From: Cupriavidus metallidurans CH34
GTDB taxonomy: Bacteria; Pseudomonadota; Gammaproteobacteria; Burkholderiales; Burkholderiaceae
Assembly (NCBI RefSeq): GCF_000196015.1
Contig: NC_007973.1
Coordinates: 3,658,001 to 3,722,000, forward strand
Length of the DNA stretch: 64,000 bases
Direction of reading: 5' to 3'
Position numbers and translations under genes: made by a program. Position 1 is the stretch's first letter. The number at the start of each line of letters is the position of its first letter. Below, in pieces: positions 25,223 to 32,963 of the stretch. The notes under the pieces are model-generated. The model was not told where the DNA came from. It did no database searches and saw only the letters and a program-made list of their open reading frames with translations.

Positions 25223-25585
25223 TAGGCAGGGCACGTATACGGGTGTTTACGTATACATGTCTGTTTACATTGTTGTTTACGTATACATAGATAGTAGTAA
25301 TAGATAAGACTGACCCGTCAGCGTGGATAACCGGCTTATCTCTTGCCGCATCAATGGTTTACGTTTGCCCGAACCCTTAGGGCAAGCGGGTTATGTATAC
25401 GTGGATACGGGTGGACAAGTTTTCTTTCCGCCTGCGGAAAGCGGTAAGCTTGCCGAGTTGTTCGTATACGTCCCACATGCGACCCCCAGCCGGACCACAG
25501 GCTGTTCACCCGGTTGTCCCCAGGTCAACCGCCCATTTGTCCACAGGCCGCGCATGGTGAGGGACCACCGCCAAGGATGCTGCCG
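25223..25585. repeat. Repeat-rich intergenic region with five GTATAC sites
   Basis: A 363-base gap with no supported gene but much structure. GTATAC occurs at 25235, 25251, 25281, 25395 and 25464; GTTTACGTATACAT is repeated exactly at 25245-25258 and 25275-25288, with a further GTTTACAT between them. The stretch 25245-25312 is clearly AT-richer than its surroundings. Dyads include GATAA-n5-TTATC (25326-25340), TTGCCC/GGGCAA (25365-25385) and CTTTCCGC-ct-GCGGAAAG (25424-25441). DnaA-box-like 9-mers with one mismatch are CGTGGATAA (25322) and TTGTCCACA (25537). It may be a regulator-binding array, an origin-like element or a mobile-element remnant; no rep, parA or transposase gene is adjacent. 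Confidence 0.7.
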
Positions 25586-26215
25586 ATGGATGCCACTACC
25601 CTGTTCCTGTACATGATTGCCGTTGGCGCCGTGGTGGTGACGCCCGGCCCGACGATGCTGCTGGCCCTGAGCAACGGAGCCACGCGCGGCATGCGGGTGG
25701 CAGCCTGTGGCATCGCCGGCGCGGCACTGGCGGACCTGATCCTGATCGGTGCGGTGGGTTGCGGGCTTGGCGCCGTGCTGCTGGCGTCCGAGCAGATGTT
25801 CGCGGTGATCAAGTGGATCGGTGCCGCGTACCTGCTCTATCTGGCGTGGGGGCTGTGGCGGGCGCCGGTGCAGGCGCTGACTGTCTCGTCCGGCGAGGCG
25901 TCAGTCAATGGCTGGGCGGCATTCCTGCGCGCATTGTTCGTGGCGCTGTCCAATCCGAAGACGCTGCTGTTCACGTCGGCCTTCGTGCCGCAGTTCATCC
26001 ACCCGGACAAGCCGGTGGCGCTGCAATACACGATCCTGGCCGTGGTGGCCGCCATCCTGGACATCCTGATGATGATGATCTACGCCTTTGGCGGGCAGCA
26101 CGCCATGCGGACGATGTCGGCGCGCGCCGTGCGCTGGGTCAACCGGGGCTGCGCCGGGATACTGGCGTTCCTGGCGGTGGGTCTGAGCCTGTACCGCCGC
26201 AGCGAGCTACGCTGA
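25586..26215 (+). CDS. LysE/RhtB-family amino-acid exporter
   Basis: A 209-residue, six-helix protein. The N-terminus has the family motif GAVVVTPGPTMLLALSNGATRGMRVAACGIAGAAL, and later GAAYLLYLAWGLWRAP and LFVALSNPKTLLFTSAFVPQFI. Members export amino acids or homoserine lactone-like compounds. ATG 25586 has AAGGA 8 bases upstream; ATG 25577 is an alternative. Its 3' end overlaps the convergent cation transporter gene by 9 bases. Confidence 0.88.
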   Translation: MDATTLFLYMIAVGAVVVTPGPTMLLALSNGATRGMRVAACGIAGAALADLILIGAVGCGLGAVLLASEQMFAVIKWIGAAYLLYLAWGLWRAPVQALTVSSGEASVNGWAAFLRALFVALSNPKTLLFTSAFVPQFIHPDKPVALQYTILAVVAAILDILMMMIYAFGGQHAMRTMSARAVRWVNRGCAGILAFLAVGLSLYRRSELR

Positions 26216-27172
26216 GCGGCGGCTCTCGCCGCTCACTCCGGTCACCCTTACCGGGTCCACATGGGTCATCACGTTGAGGACGTCGTTGCGCGCCATGGCA
26301 CGACGCGCCGCCTCCGTGGCAATCGCGTGGCCTTGCTCGACGGTCAGGTCGGCCTGGATCTCCAGATGGACGTCCACCAGAATCATGTCGCCCATCTTGC
26401 GCGTCTTCAGGTCATGCAATCCGAGCACGCCCGGCGTCTCGAGCATGGCCGCGCGTAGCGCTGCCACAGTATCCTCGTCCGCGGCGCGGTCCATCAGGTC
26501 GCTCAGCGCGTCCCAGCCGAACTTCAGGCCCGTTCGCGACACCATCAAGCCGACCACGATCGCCGCCACGGGGTCGAGCACGTGATAGCCAAGCAGGTTG
26601 CCACCGACACCCAGCGCCACCACCAGTGACGATGCGGCATCGGATCGCGCGTGCCACGCGTTGGCCACGAGCATGCTCGACCGGATCCGTTCGGCCACGC
26701 GCAGCATGTAGCGGAACAGCAACTCCTTGGCCACCAGCGCGCCAAGCGCCATCCAGATCGCAATGGTCTGCACCGGTTGTACGCCGTTCGGGTGCTGGAT
26801 CTTGCCGACGGCCGCCCACAGCATCCCGACACCCACCGCCAGCAGCAATGCGCCGATCGCCAGTGAGGCAGCAGTCTCGAAACGCTGGTGCCCGTACGGG
26901 TGATCGGTATCGGCATCCTTGCGGCTATGGTGTCCTGCAAACAACACCACGAAATCGGAAATCAGATCGGAAAGCGAATGGAGTGCATCCGCAACTAGCG
27001 CCTGTGAACCCGCAATGATCCCGATCACGGCTTGCGCAATGCTCAGTGCGATATTGACGTAGACACTGACCATCGTGCTGCGTCGGCCTGCCAGATGGCG
27101 TGCCCGCGCGGCTTCGTCGTGCTGGGCGACTTCAGGGGCCAGGGAATCGTCAGCGATGGAACTATCGCGCAT
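26207..27172 (-). CDS. Cation diffusion facilitator (FieF-like) metal exporter
   Basis: A 321-residue CDF protein. The transmembrane metal site is visible as DALHSLSD in helix 2 (D-x2-H-x2-SD pattern) and HARSDAASSL in helix 5 (HxxxD). The C-terminal cytoplasmic dimer domain contains HDLKTRKMGDMILVDVHLEIQADLTVEQGHAIA. It exports divalent metal such as zinc, iron or cobalt in exchange for protons. The start is uncertain: an in-frame ATG at 27220 adds 16 residues, and neither has a clear ribosome site. A 17-base palindrome lies 96 bases upstream. Confidence 0.88.
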   Translation of the reverse strand: MRDSSIADDSLAPEVAQHDEAARARHLAGRRSTMVSVYVNIALSIAQAVIGIIAGSQALVADALHSLSDLISDFVVLFAGHHSRKDADTDHPYGHQRFETAASLAIGALLLAVGVGMLWAAVGKIQHPNGVQPVQTIAIWMALGALVAKELLFRYMLRVAERIRSSMLVANAWHARSDAASSLVVALGVGGNLLGYHVLDPVAAIVVGLMVSRTGLKFGWDALSDLMDRAADEDTVAALRAAMLETPGVLGLHDLKTRKMGDMILVDVHLEIQADLTVEQGHAIATEAARRAMARNDVLNVMTHVDPVRVTGVSGESRRSA

Positions 27173-27268
27173 GGTATTCAGGGAAAACGGGATCGAAATG
27201 GGGGTGAGCAATACGTGCATACGGTAGCACTTTTACATCACGGTGACAGTGGTCTGAAATGGTAAGCC

Positions 27269-27285
27269 ATTAATCCAGGATTAAT
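27269..27285. promoter_or_regulatory. Perfect 17-base palindrome, candidate operator
   Basis: ATTAATCCAGGATTAAT is a perfect 8-1-8 palindrome, AT-rich against the local background. It sits between the metal exporter gene (minus strand) and hpnI (plus strand), nearer the exporter. Its binding protein is unknown. Confidence 0.5.
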
Positions 27286-27473
27286 CCCGAAGATGCAAAG
27301 TGGATGCAGGTAAACCGCGTCGGGGTGAACGATGACAGCCAGTTGTGGCGCAACGCGCGTATGACGGCAATAATACGTCCACGCCTTTGTTTCAGGCCTG
27401 ATGCAGTTCACGGTGTGCTCACAAGAATTCCGGTGATGCAGTGATGCTTGGTCGCGTGCGATAAGGGGCAGAC

Positions 27474-28652
27474 ATGAGTGCCATCTGGACCGCTGCAGTG
27501 GGACAGTTGATGGTGGAGGCCGCCACGGTCTACGCCGTTGTGGCTGCGTGTGTCAGCCGTAAGCGCCCTGCCCAGACCGCCACGCCATCACACCTGGCAC
27601 CGGTCAGTGTGCTCAAGCCGCTTTGCGGGGCCGAACCCCATCTCTACGAAAACCTGGCCGGCCTGTGCCGGCAGGACTATCCCGACTACCAGCTTGTTTT
27701 CGGCGTTTGCGCCTATGACGATCCGGCGATCACGGTCGTGAACCTTCTGCGCACGGCATTCCCGGAACGCGACATCGTGCTGATCGTCGACGCGCGCACG
27801 CATGGGCGCAATCCGAAGGTCAGCAACCTGATCAATCTGTACCGCGCGGCGCGTCACGCCCATCTGGTGATCGCGGATAGCGACATCGCCGTGCCGCCCG
27901 ACTACCTGCGCCGATTGGCAGGACCGCTTAGCGATCCGCATGTCGGTGTCGTCACATGCCTGTATCGGGGCCGCCCAGTCGACGGCATCTGGTCGCGGCT
28001 GGGTGCCGCCTTTATCAACGAATGGTTCGCGCCGTCGGTCCGCGTGGCCCACGCGGGCGGGTCGCGGCGCTTTGCCTTTGGCGCGACAATCGCGTTGCGC
28101 CGCGACACCCTCAACGCGATCGGCGGGTTTCGGGCGCTGGCGAACCGGCTGGCGGACGACTACTGGCTGGGCGAGCTGACCCGGCAATCGGGATGGAAGA
28201 CCGTGCTGTCGGATGTCGTGGTGGAAACCGACGTCACCGAGACCAGCCTGCGCGCCCTGTGGCGCCATGAGCTGCGCTGGCTTCGCACGATCCGGTCCCT
28301 GAACGCGTCCGGCTTCTTCTTCACGTTCCTGACCTGCACCTGGCCGATGCTGGTGCTCGGCTGCCTGCTCGCGCCGCACCTTCCGGTGCTGGCCATCGCA
28401 CTCGTCGGCGCGCTCGCGCGCAGCGTGATCGCCGGCAGCATCGGCGCTGCGCTACGCGCGCCACTGCGCGACGCATTGTTGCTGGTGGAATGGGCTGCCG
28501 CGCTCGGCGGTGGCCGTGTGCACTGGCGCGGCCACGTGATGACGACTACCGACGCGCCACCTACCCATTCCACAGCGCAGCCGGGCAACCGGCCTGCGTT
28601 GCCCAAGCCTCTTTATTCGACCACGCCTCACGCTCAGGATAGCCCCCGATGA
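27474..28652 (+). CDS. hpnI: Hopanoid glycosyltransferase HpnI
   Basis: A 392-residue family 2 (ceramide glucosyltransferase-like) enzyme. An N-terminal membrane segment is followed by VSVLKPLCGAEPHLYENLAGLCRQDYPDYQLVFGV, the metal/sugar DSD motif in LVIADSDIAVPPDYLRRL, DDYWLGELTRQSG with the catalytic Asp, and the RHELRWLRTIRSL acceptor motif; C-terminal membrane helices end it. In hopanoid makers HpnI adds N-acetylglucosamine to bacteriohopanetetrol. It is the first of hpnIJKL, and its stop overlaps hpnJ by ATGA. Confidence 0.9.
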   Translation: MSAIWTAAVGQLMVEAATVYAVVAACVSRKRPAQTATPSHLAPVSVLKPLCGAEPHLYENLAGLCRQDYPDYQLVFGVCAYDDPAITVVNLLRTAFPERDIVLIVDARTHGRNPKVSNLINLYRAARHAHLVIADSDIAVPPDYLRRLAGPLSDPHVGVVTCLYRGRPVDGIWSRLGAAFINEWFAPSVRVAHAGGSRRFAFGATIALRRDTLNAIGGFRALANRLADDYWLGELTRQSGWKTVLSDVVVETDVTETSLRALWRHELRWLRTIRSLNASGFFFTFLTCTWPMLVLGCLLAPHLPVLAIALVGALARSVIAGSIGAALRAPLRDALLLVEWAAALGGGRVHWRGHVMTTTDAPPTHSTAQPGNRPALPKPLYSTTPHAQDSPR

Positions 28653-30070
28653 AAACGCTCTTTCTTCAGGCCCCTTCGTACGACGGCTTTGACGGTGGCG
28701 CAGGATCACGCTACCAGGCCAAACGCGAGATCAAGTCGTTCTGGTATCCGACCTGGCTCGCACAGCCTGCCGCGCTGGTGCCGGACAGCCGTGTGCTCGA
28801 TGCGCCGGCAGATGGGCTCGGCGTGGAACAGACGCTGAATATCGCGGTGGACTACGACCTTGTCATCATCCACACGAGCACGCCGTCCTTTCCGACCGAT
28901 GCGCGCTTTGCAGAGCAGCTCAAGGAGCGGCGTCCGGACATCATGATCGGCATGGTCGGCGCCAAGGCTGCGGTGGATCCGGGCGGCACGCTCAGCGCCA
29001 CCGAGGCGATTGATTTCGTCTGTCGCGAGGAATTCGACTACACGTGCCAGGACGTTGCCGCCGGCAAGCCCCTGGCAGGCATTGCCGGGCTCAGCTATCG
29101 CCTGCCCGATGGCACGATCGAACACAACCCGGCGCGTCCGATGATCGAGAACATGGACGAGTTGCCGTTCGTCGCCCCGGTCTACAAGCGCGACCTGAAG
29201 ATCCAGAATTACTTCATCGGCTACCTGATGCACCCGTACGTGTCGATCTACACGGGGCGCGGATGCCGCTCTCGCTGCACGTTCTGCCTGTGGCCGCAGA
29301 CGGTCGGCGGCCACCGGTATCGCACGCGATCCGCGCAGAGCGTGATCGACGAGGTGAAATGGATCAAGGAGAACATGCCGGAAGTGCGCGAAATCATGTT
29401 CGACGACGACACGTTCACCGACTTCAAGCCGCGTGTGGAAGAGATCGCTCGCGGGCTGGGCGAGATCGGCCTGCCCTGGTCGTGTAACGCCAAGGCCAAC
29501 GTGCCCTACAACACGCTCAAGATCATGAAGGAGAACGGGCTGCGCCTGCTGCTGGTGGGCTACGAGTCGGGCGACGACCAGATTCTGCTCAACATCAAGA
29601 AAGGCCTGCGCACCGACATCGCGCGCCGCTTCACCGAGGATTGCCGCAAGCTCGGCATCCAGATCCACGGCACGTTCATCCTGGGCCTGCCCGGCGAGAC
29701 GCGCGACACGATCGAGAAGACGATCGAGTACGCCAAGGAAATCAATCCGCACACGATCCAGGTCTCGCTGGCCGCGCCGTATCCCGGCACCACGCTCTAC
29801 AAGCAGGCCGTGGACAACGGCTGGCTGGAGGAGAACAAGGTCATCCACCTGGTCAACGACAGCGGCGTGCAACTGGCCGCGATCAGCTATCCGCACCTGA
29901 GCCGCGAGGAGATCTATCACGGCGTGGAAACGTTCTACAAACGCTTCTATTTCCGGCCCAGCAAGATCTGGGAGATCGTGCGGGAAATGGCGGGTAGCTG
30001 GAACATGACCAAGCGCCGGCTGCGCGAAGGTGTGGAGTTCTTCCGCTTCCTCCGCTCGCACGAGGCCTGA
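28649..30070 (+). CDS. hpnJ: Hopanoid biosynthesis radical SAM protein HpnJ
   Basis: A 473-residue B12-type radical SAM protein. The N-terminal part (QTLNIAVDYDLVIIHTSTPSF to MIGMVGAKAAVDPGG) looks like a cobalamin-binding fold. The [4Fe-4S] motif C-x3-C-x2-C is in YTGRGCRSRCTFCLWPQ near residue 206. The family later has EIMFDDDTFTDF and GTFILGLPGETRDTIEKTI. HpnJ is needed to form the cyclitol ether side chain by ring contraction of the glucosamine group. It is coupled to hpnI by overlap. Confidence 0.92.
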   Translation: MKTLFLQAPSYDGFDGGAGSRYQAKREIKSFWYPTWLAQPAALVPDSRVLDAPADGLGVEQTLNIAVDYDLVIIHTSTPSFPTDARFAEQLKERRPDIMIGMVGAKAAVDPGGTLSATEAIDFVCREEFDYTCQDVAAGKPLAGIAGLSYRLPDGTIEHNPARPMIENMDELPFVAPVYKRDLKIQNYFIGYLMHPYVSIYTGRGCRSRCTFCLWPQTVGGHRYRTRSAQSVIDEVKWIKENMPEVREIMFDDDTFTDFKPRVEEIARGLGEIGLPWSCNAKANVPYNTLKIMKENGLRLLLVGYESGDDQILLNIKKGLRTDIARRFTEDCRKLGIQIHGTFILGLPGETRDTIEKTIEYAKEINPHTIQVSLAAPYPGTTLYKQAVDNGWLEENKVIHLVNDSGVQLAAISYPHLSREEIYHGVETFYKRFYFRPSKIWEIVREMAGSWNMTKRRLREGVEFFRFLRSHEA

Positions 30071-30075
30071 CCCGC

Positions 30076-30903
30076 ATGACCCACGGCCAGTTGCTGATCG
30101 TCACCGCCGATGACTTCGGCCTTCACCACGACATCAACGAGGCCGTGGAGCGCGCGCACTGCCAGGGCATCCTGAACGCCGCCAGCCTGATGGTCAGCTC
30201 GCCGGCCGCCGCCGACGCGGTGGAACGCGCACGCCGGCTACCCGGGCTGCGCGTCGGCCTGCATCTGGTGCTGGCCGATGGCGTTGCCACGCTGCCGTAC
30301 GACCAGATTCCGGATCTGGTTGACGCCAGCGGCCGCTTTGGCAGCGCGATGGTGCGGGACGGCTTCCGTTTCTTCTTCCTGCCGCGTGTGCGCGCGCAAC
30401 TGGCTGCCGAGATCCGCGCGCAGTTCGAGGCTTTCGCCGCCACCGGCCTGCCGCTCGATCACGTCAACGCACACAAGCATTTCCATCTGCATCCGACCGT
30501 GCTGTCGTTGATCCTGAGCATCGGACGCGACTACGGCATGCGCGCCGTGCGACTACCGCGCGAGGCCGGTGGACCGCTGCTGCTGCGCCCCTGGCTCGCG
30601 CTGCTGCGCGCGCGCCTGCAACGCGCGGGCATTGCCTACAACGACTATGTGCTTGGGCTGTCCGACACGGGCGCAATGGACGAAGCCACGTTGCTGGCGG
30701 CGTTCGAACAACTGCCGCGCGGTGTGGTCGAGATGTATCTGCATCCCGCCGTGACATCGGGTGCCGAAGTGGGCGCATCGATGACCGGCTACCGGCACGC
30801 GGATGAACTCGCCGCGCTGCTCTCCCCGCGCGTGCGCGCCGCCGCGGACCGTTTTGCCCCGCGTCGCGGTGGCTTCACTGATCTTCACGCTGGACTTCGA
30901 TGA
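30076..30903 (+). CDS. hpnK: Hopanoid N-deacetylase HpnK (YdjC-like)
   Basis: A 275-residue carbohydrate deacetylase of the YdjC/ChbG fold. LLIVTADDFGLHHDINEAVERAH carries the metal Asp pair and His; DHVNAHKHFHLHPTVLSLIL carries further metal histidines. HpnK removes the acetyl group from the HpnI product. It starts 5 bases after hpnJ and overlaps hpnL by ATGA. Confidence 0.9.
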   Translation: MTHGQLLIVTADDFGLHHDINEAVERAHCQGILNAASLMVSSPAAADAVERARRLPGLRVGLHLVLADGVATLPYDQIPDLVDASGRFGSAMVRDGFRFFFLPRVRAQLAAEIRAQFEAFAATGLPLDHVNAHKHFHLHPTVLSLILSIGRDYGMRAVRLPREAGGPLLLRPWLALLRARLQRAGIAYNDYVLGLSDTGAMDEATLLAAFEQLPRGVVEMYLHPAVTSGAEVGASMTGYRHADELAALLSPRVRAAADRFAPRRGGFTDLHAGLR

Positions 30904-31889
30904 AACGCTTCGCCCTGCTGGGTGCACTGGCTGGTTTGCTGATCCTGACGGTTGTCGTGGCCACGGAAGGCATTGCCGAAGTGGCACACATCCTCGAGCA
31001 GGCCGGATGGCCGCTGCTGTGGCTGGTGCCGATCCACCTCATCGCGCTCTGGTTTGACGCCTATGGCTGGCGCGTGCTGCTCGCGCCGGCCGATCCCGAG
31101 AAACGCGCTGGCACGGGCTTCCTGCTCTGGGTGGCGACGGTGCGCGAAGCCGTGACCCGGCTGCTGCCCACGGCCGGCATCGGCGGCGAACTCGTCGGTA
31201 TCCGCCTCGCGTGGCGGCGCGTGCCAGATGGTACGGCGGTCTCGGCAAGCATCGTCATCGAGGTGATGGTGACGATGTTCTCGCACTACCTGTTCGCACT
31301 AGCCGGGGTGCTGCTGCTGATGTCGATCACGCAGGACAGCGACCACGGCCTGCTGGTGGCCATCGGCCTGCTGCTGTCACTGCCGATCCCCGCACTATTC
31401 GCCTACGCACTGCGCCACGGCGCATGGTTCACCCGACTCGAATCGTTCGCGCAGCGGATGCTCGGCGACGACCACAAGCTCGCCGCGCTGATCGACGGCG
31501 CCCGCCTCGACGCGCAGATTCGCGCGCTGTGCCGCCACTACGGCGTGCTGGTGCGCACGCTGATCTGGCAGATGACCGGGCTCGTCGTCGGCACGCTCGA
31601 AGTCTGGTGGGGACTATCGCTGCTCGGCCACCCGGTGGGCTTCGGCGAGGCATTGGCCATCGAAGCCCTGACACTCGCCGCACGCCAGGTGGCGTTCTTC
31701 ATCCCGGCGGGGCTGGGGGTGCAGGAGGCGGTGATCGTGCTGCTGGGCACCAGCTTCGGCATCGACCCGCAGACCTCGCTCGCGCTCGCGCTGGTCAAGC
31801 GCGCGCGCGAAGTCCTGTTCGGGGTACCGGCGCTGTTGTCTTGGCAGTGGGTGGAGTGGCGGCAGATGCGGCGGCGGGTCGCCGGTTGA
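30900..31889 (+). CDS. hpnL: Hopanoid-associated membrane protein HpnL
   Basis: A 329-residue polytopic protein of the lysylphosphatidylglycerol synthase transmembrane family (UPF0104-like). Typical stretches are VPIHLIALWFDAYGWRVLLAP, VREAVTRLLPTAGIGGELVGIRLAWRR and RQVAFFIPAGLGVQEAVIVLLGTSFGI. Position after hpnK identifies it as HpnL, proposed to act in hopanoid movement between membranes. It ends the hpn run; a minus-strand operon converges on it 28 bases on. Confidence 0.88.
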   Translation: MKRFALLGALAGLLILTVVVATEGIAEVAHILEQAGWPLLWLVPIHLIALWFDAYGWRVLLAPADPEKRAGTGFLLWVATVREAVTRLLPTAGIGGELVGIRLAWRRVPDGTAVSASIVIEVMVTMFSHYLFALAGVLLLMSITQDSDHGLLVAIGLLLSLPIPALFAYALRHGAWFTRLESFAQRMLGDDHKLAALIDGARLDAQIRALCRHYGVLVRTLIWQMTGLVVGTLEVWWGLSLLGHPVGFGEALAIEALTLAARQVAFFIPAGLGVQEAVIVLLGTSFGIDPQTSLALALVKRAREVLFGVPALLSWQWVEWRQMRRRVAG

Positions 31890-31917
31890 ATCACCCGGCT
31901 GGCCGATGCACTGGGCG

Positions 31918-32910
31918 TCAATCCAGCGTCAGGCCCGATGTGCGAATCACAAGCCCCCATTTCTCCCGCTCCGCGGCCACGAACGCGGAGAACTTCTCCG
32001 GCGACTGTCCGCCCGGAATGCCGCCCATCTGCCGGAACTGGGAGATGAGGTCGGGGTCTCGCATGACCGCCGCCAGGGCCTGTTCGAGCGAAGCGATGAC
32101 GGCAGGTGGCGCCTTCGCTGGCAGGAAGATGCCGATCCACGCTGTCGACGTGAAATTGGCGAAGCCAGCCTGCTCCATGGTGGGAACATCGGGCAACGAC
32201 GGCGCTCTCTGCGAGGCAGCCACCGCCAGGGCACGCAGCTTGCCGGCACGGATGTACGGCAGCGCCTGCGTCAGATTGTCGAATTGAAACGTGGTCTCTC
32301 CTGCCAGCAACGCCGTGGTGGCCGGTGTCGATCCCTTGTAAGGCACATGGATGGCATCGGTGCTGGTGCGCATCCTGAACAGTTCGCCCACGAGGTGACT
32401 GGTCTGACCGATACCGGCAGAGCCGAAGGAGAGCTTGCCGGGATTCCGCTTCAACTGCTCGACCAGATCAGCCACGGTCCTCGCTGGCGACTGGGCGTTG
32501 ACCACCAGCACGTTAGGAAAGGCAATGATGTCGGTGATCGCCGTCAGGTCCGATGGCTGGTAGGAGAGATGCTTGTACGCGCTGTAGTTGATGGCCTGCG
32601 GGCCGACGTTGCCGGCCAGAAGCGTATAGCCATCGGCAGGCGCGCGCAGCGCGGCTTGTGTGCCGATGATGCCGCCGCTGCCCGGACGATTGTCTACGAC
32701 GATGGCCTGCCCCAGACGCGCGCCAAGCTTTTGCGCCAGCAGGCGAATCGGGATGTCGATCGTGCCGCCCGCCGCACCGGGCACGATGATGGTGACGGGC
32801 CGCGATGGCCAGGCGGCATCCGGCGCGCCGAAGCTTGCGGTGGCTGCCAACGCGATCAGACCACCAGCGAGCGCGCGTATCAGACGTCTTGAAGCATGGA
32901 ATGCCCGCAT
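31918..32910 (-). CDS. Bug-family (TctC) periplasmic solute-binding protein
   Basis: A 330-residue protein with a signal peptide (LIRALAGGLIALAATASFGA) and the Bug hallmark near the mature start: WPSRPVTIIVPGAAGGTIDIPIRLLAQKLGARLGQAIVVDNRPGSGGIIG. AGGAGG lies 11 bases ahead of the ATG. Bug proteins bind carboxylates or other small acids. It is the last gene of the acyl-CoA operon, and no TctA/TctB membrane partners are in the window. Confidence 0.9.
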   Translation of the reverse strand: MRAFHASRRLIRALAGGLIALAATASFGAPDAAWPSRPVTIIVPGAAGGTIDIPIRLLAQKLGARLGQAIVVDNRPGSGGIIGTQAALRAPADGYTLLAGNVGPQAINYSAYKHLSYQPSDLTAITDIIAFPNVLVVNAQSPARTVADLVEQLKRNPGKLSFGSAGIGQTSHLVGELFRMRTSTDAIHVPYKGSTPATTALLAGETTFQFDNLTQALPYIRAGKLRALAVAASQRAPSLPDVPTMEQAGFANFTSTAWIGIFLPAKAPPAVIASLEQALAAVMRDPDLISQFRQMGGIPGGQSPEKFSAFVAAEREKWGLVIRTSGLTLD

Positions 32911-32963
32911 ATTCTTTGTCTCCTCCTGATCCATTGCACTGATGCGTCTCTGATCGGTCTCTG

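Noticed and set aside
25323..25616. 97-codon frame across the GTATAC repeat region
   Set aside because: No ribosome site, no family likeness, and it runs into the lysE start; the repeats argue for non-coding DNA.
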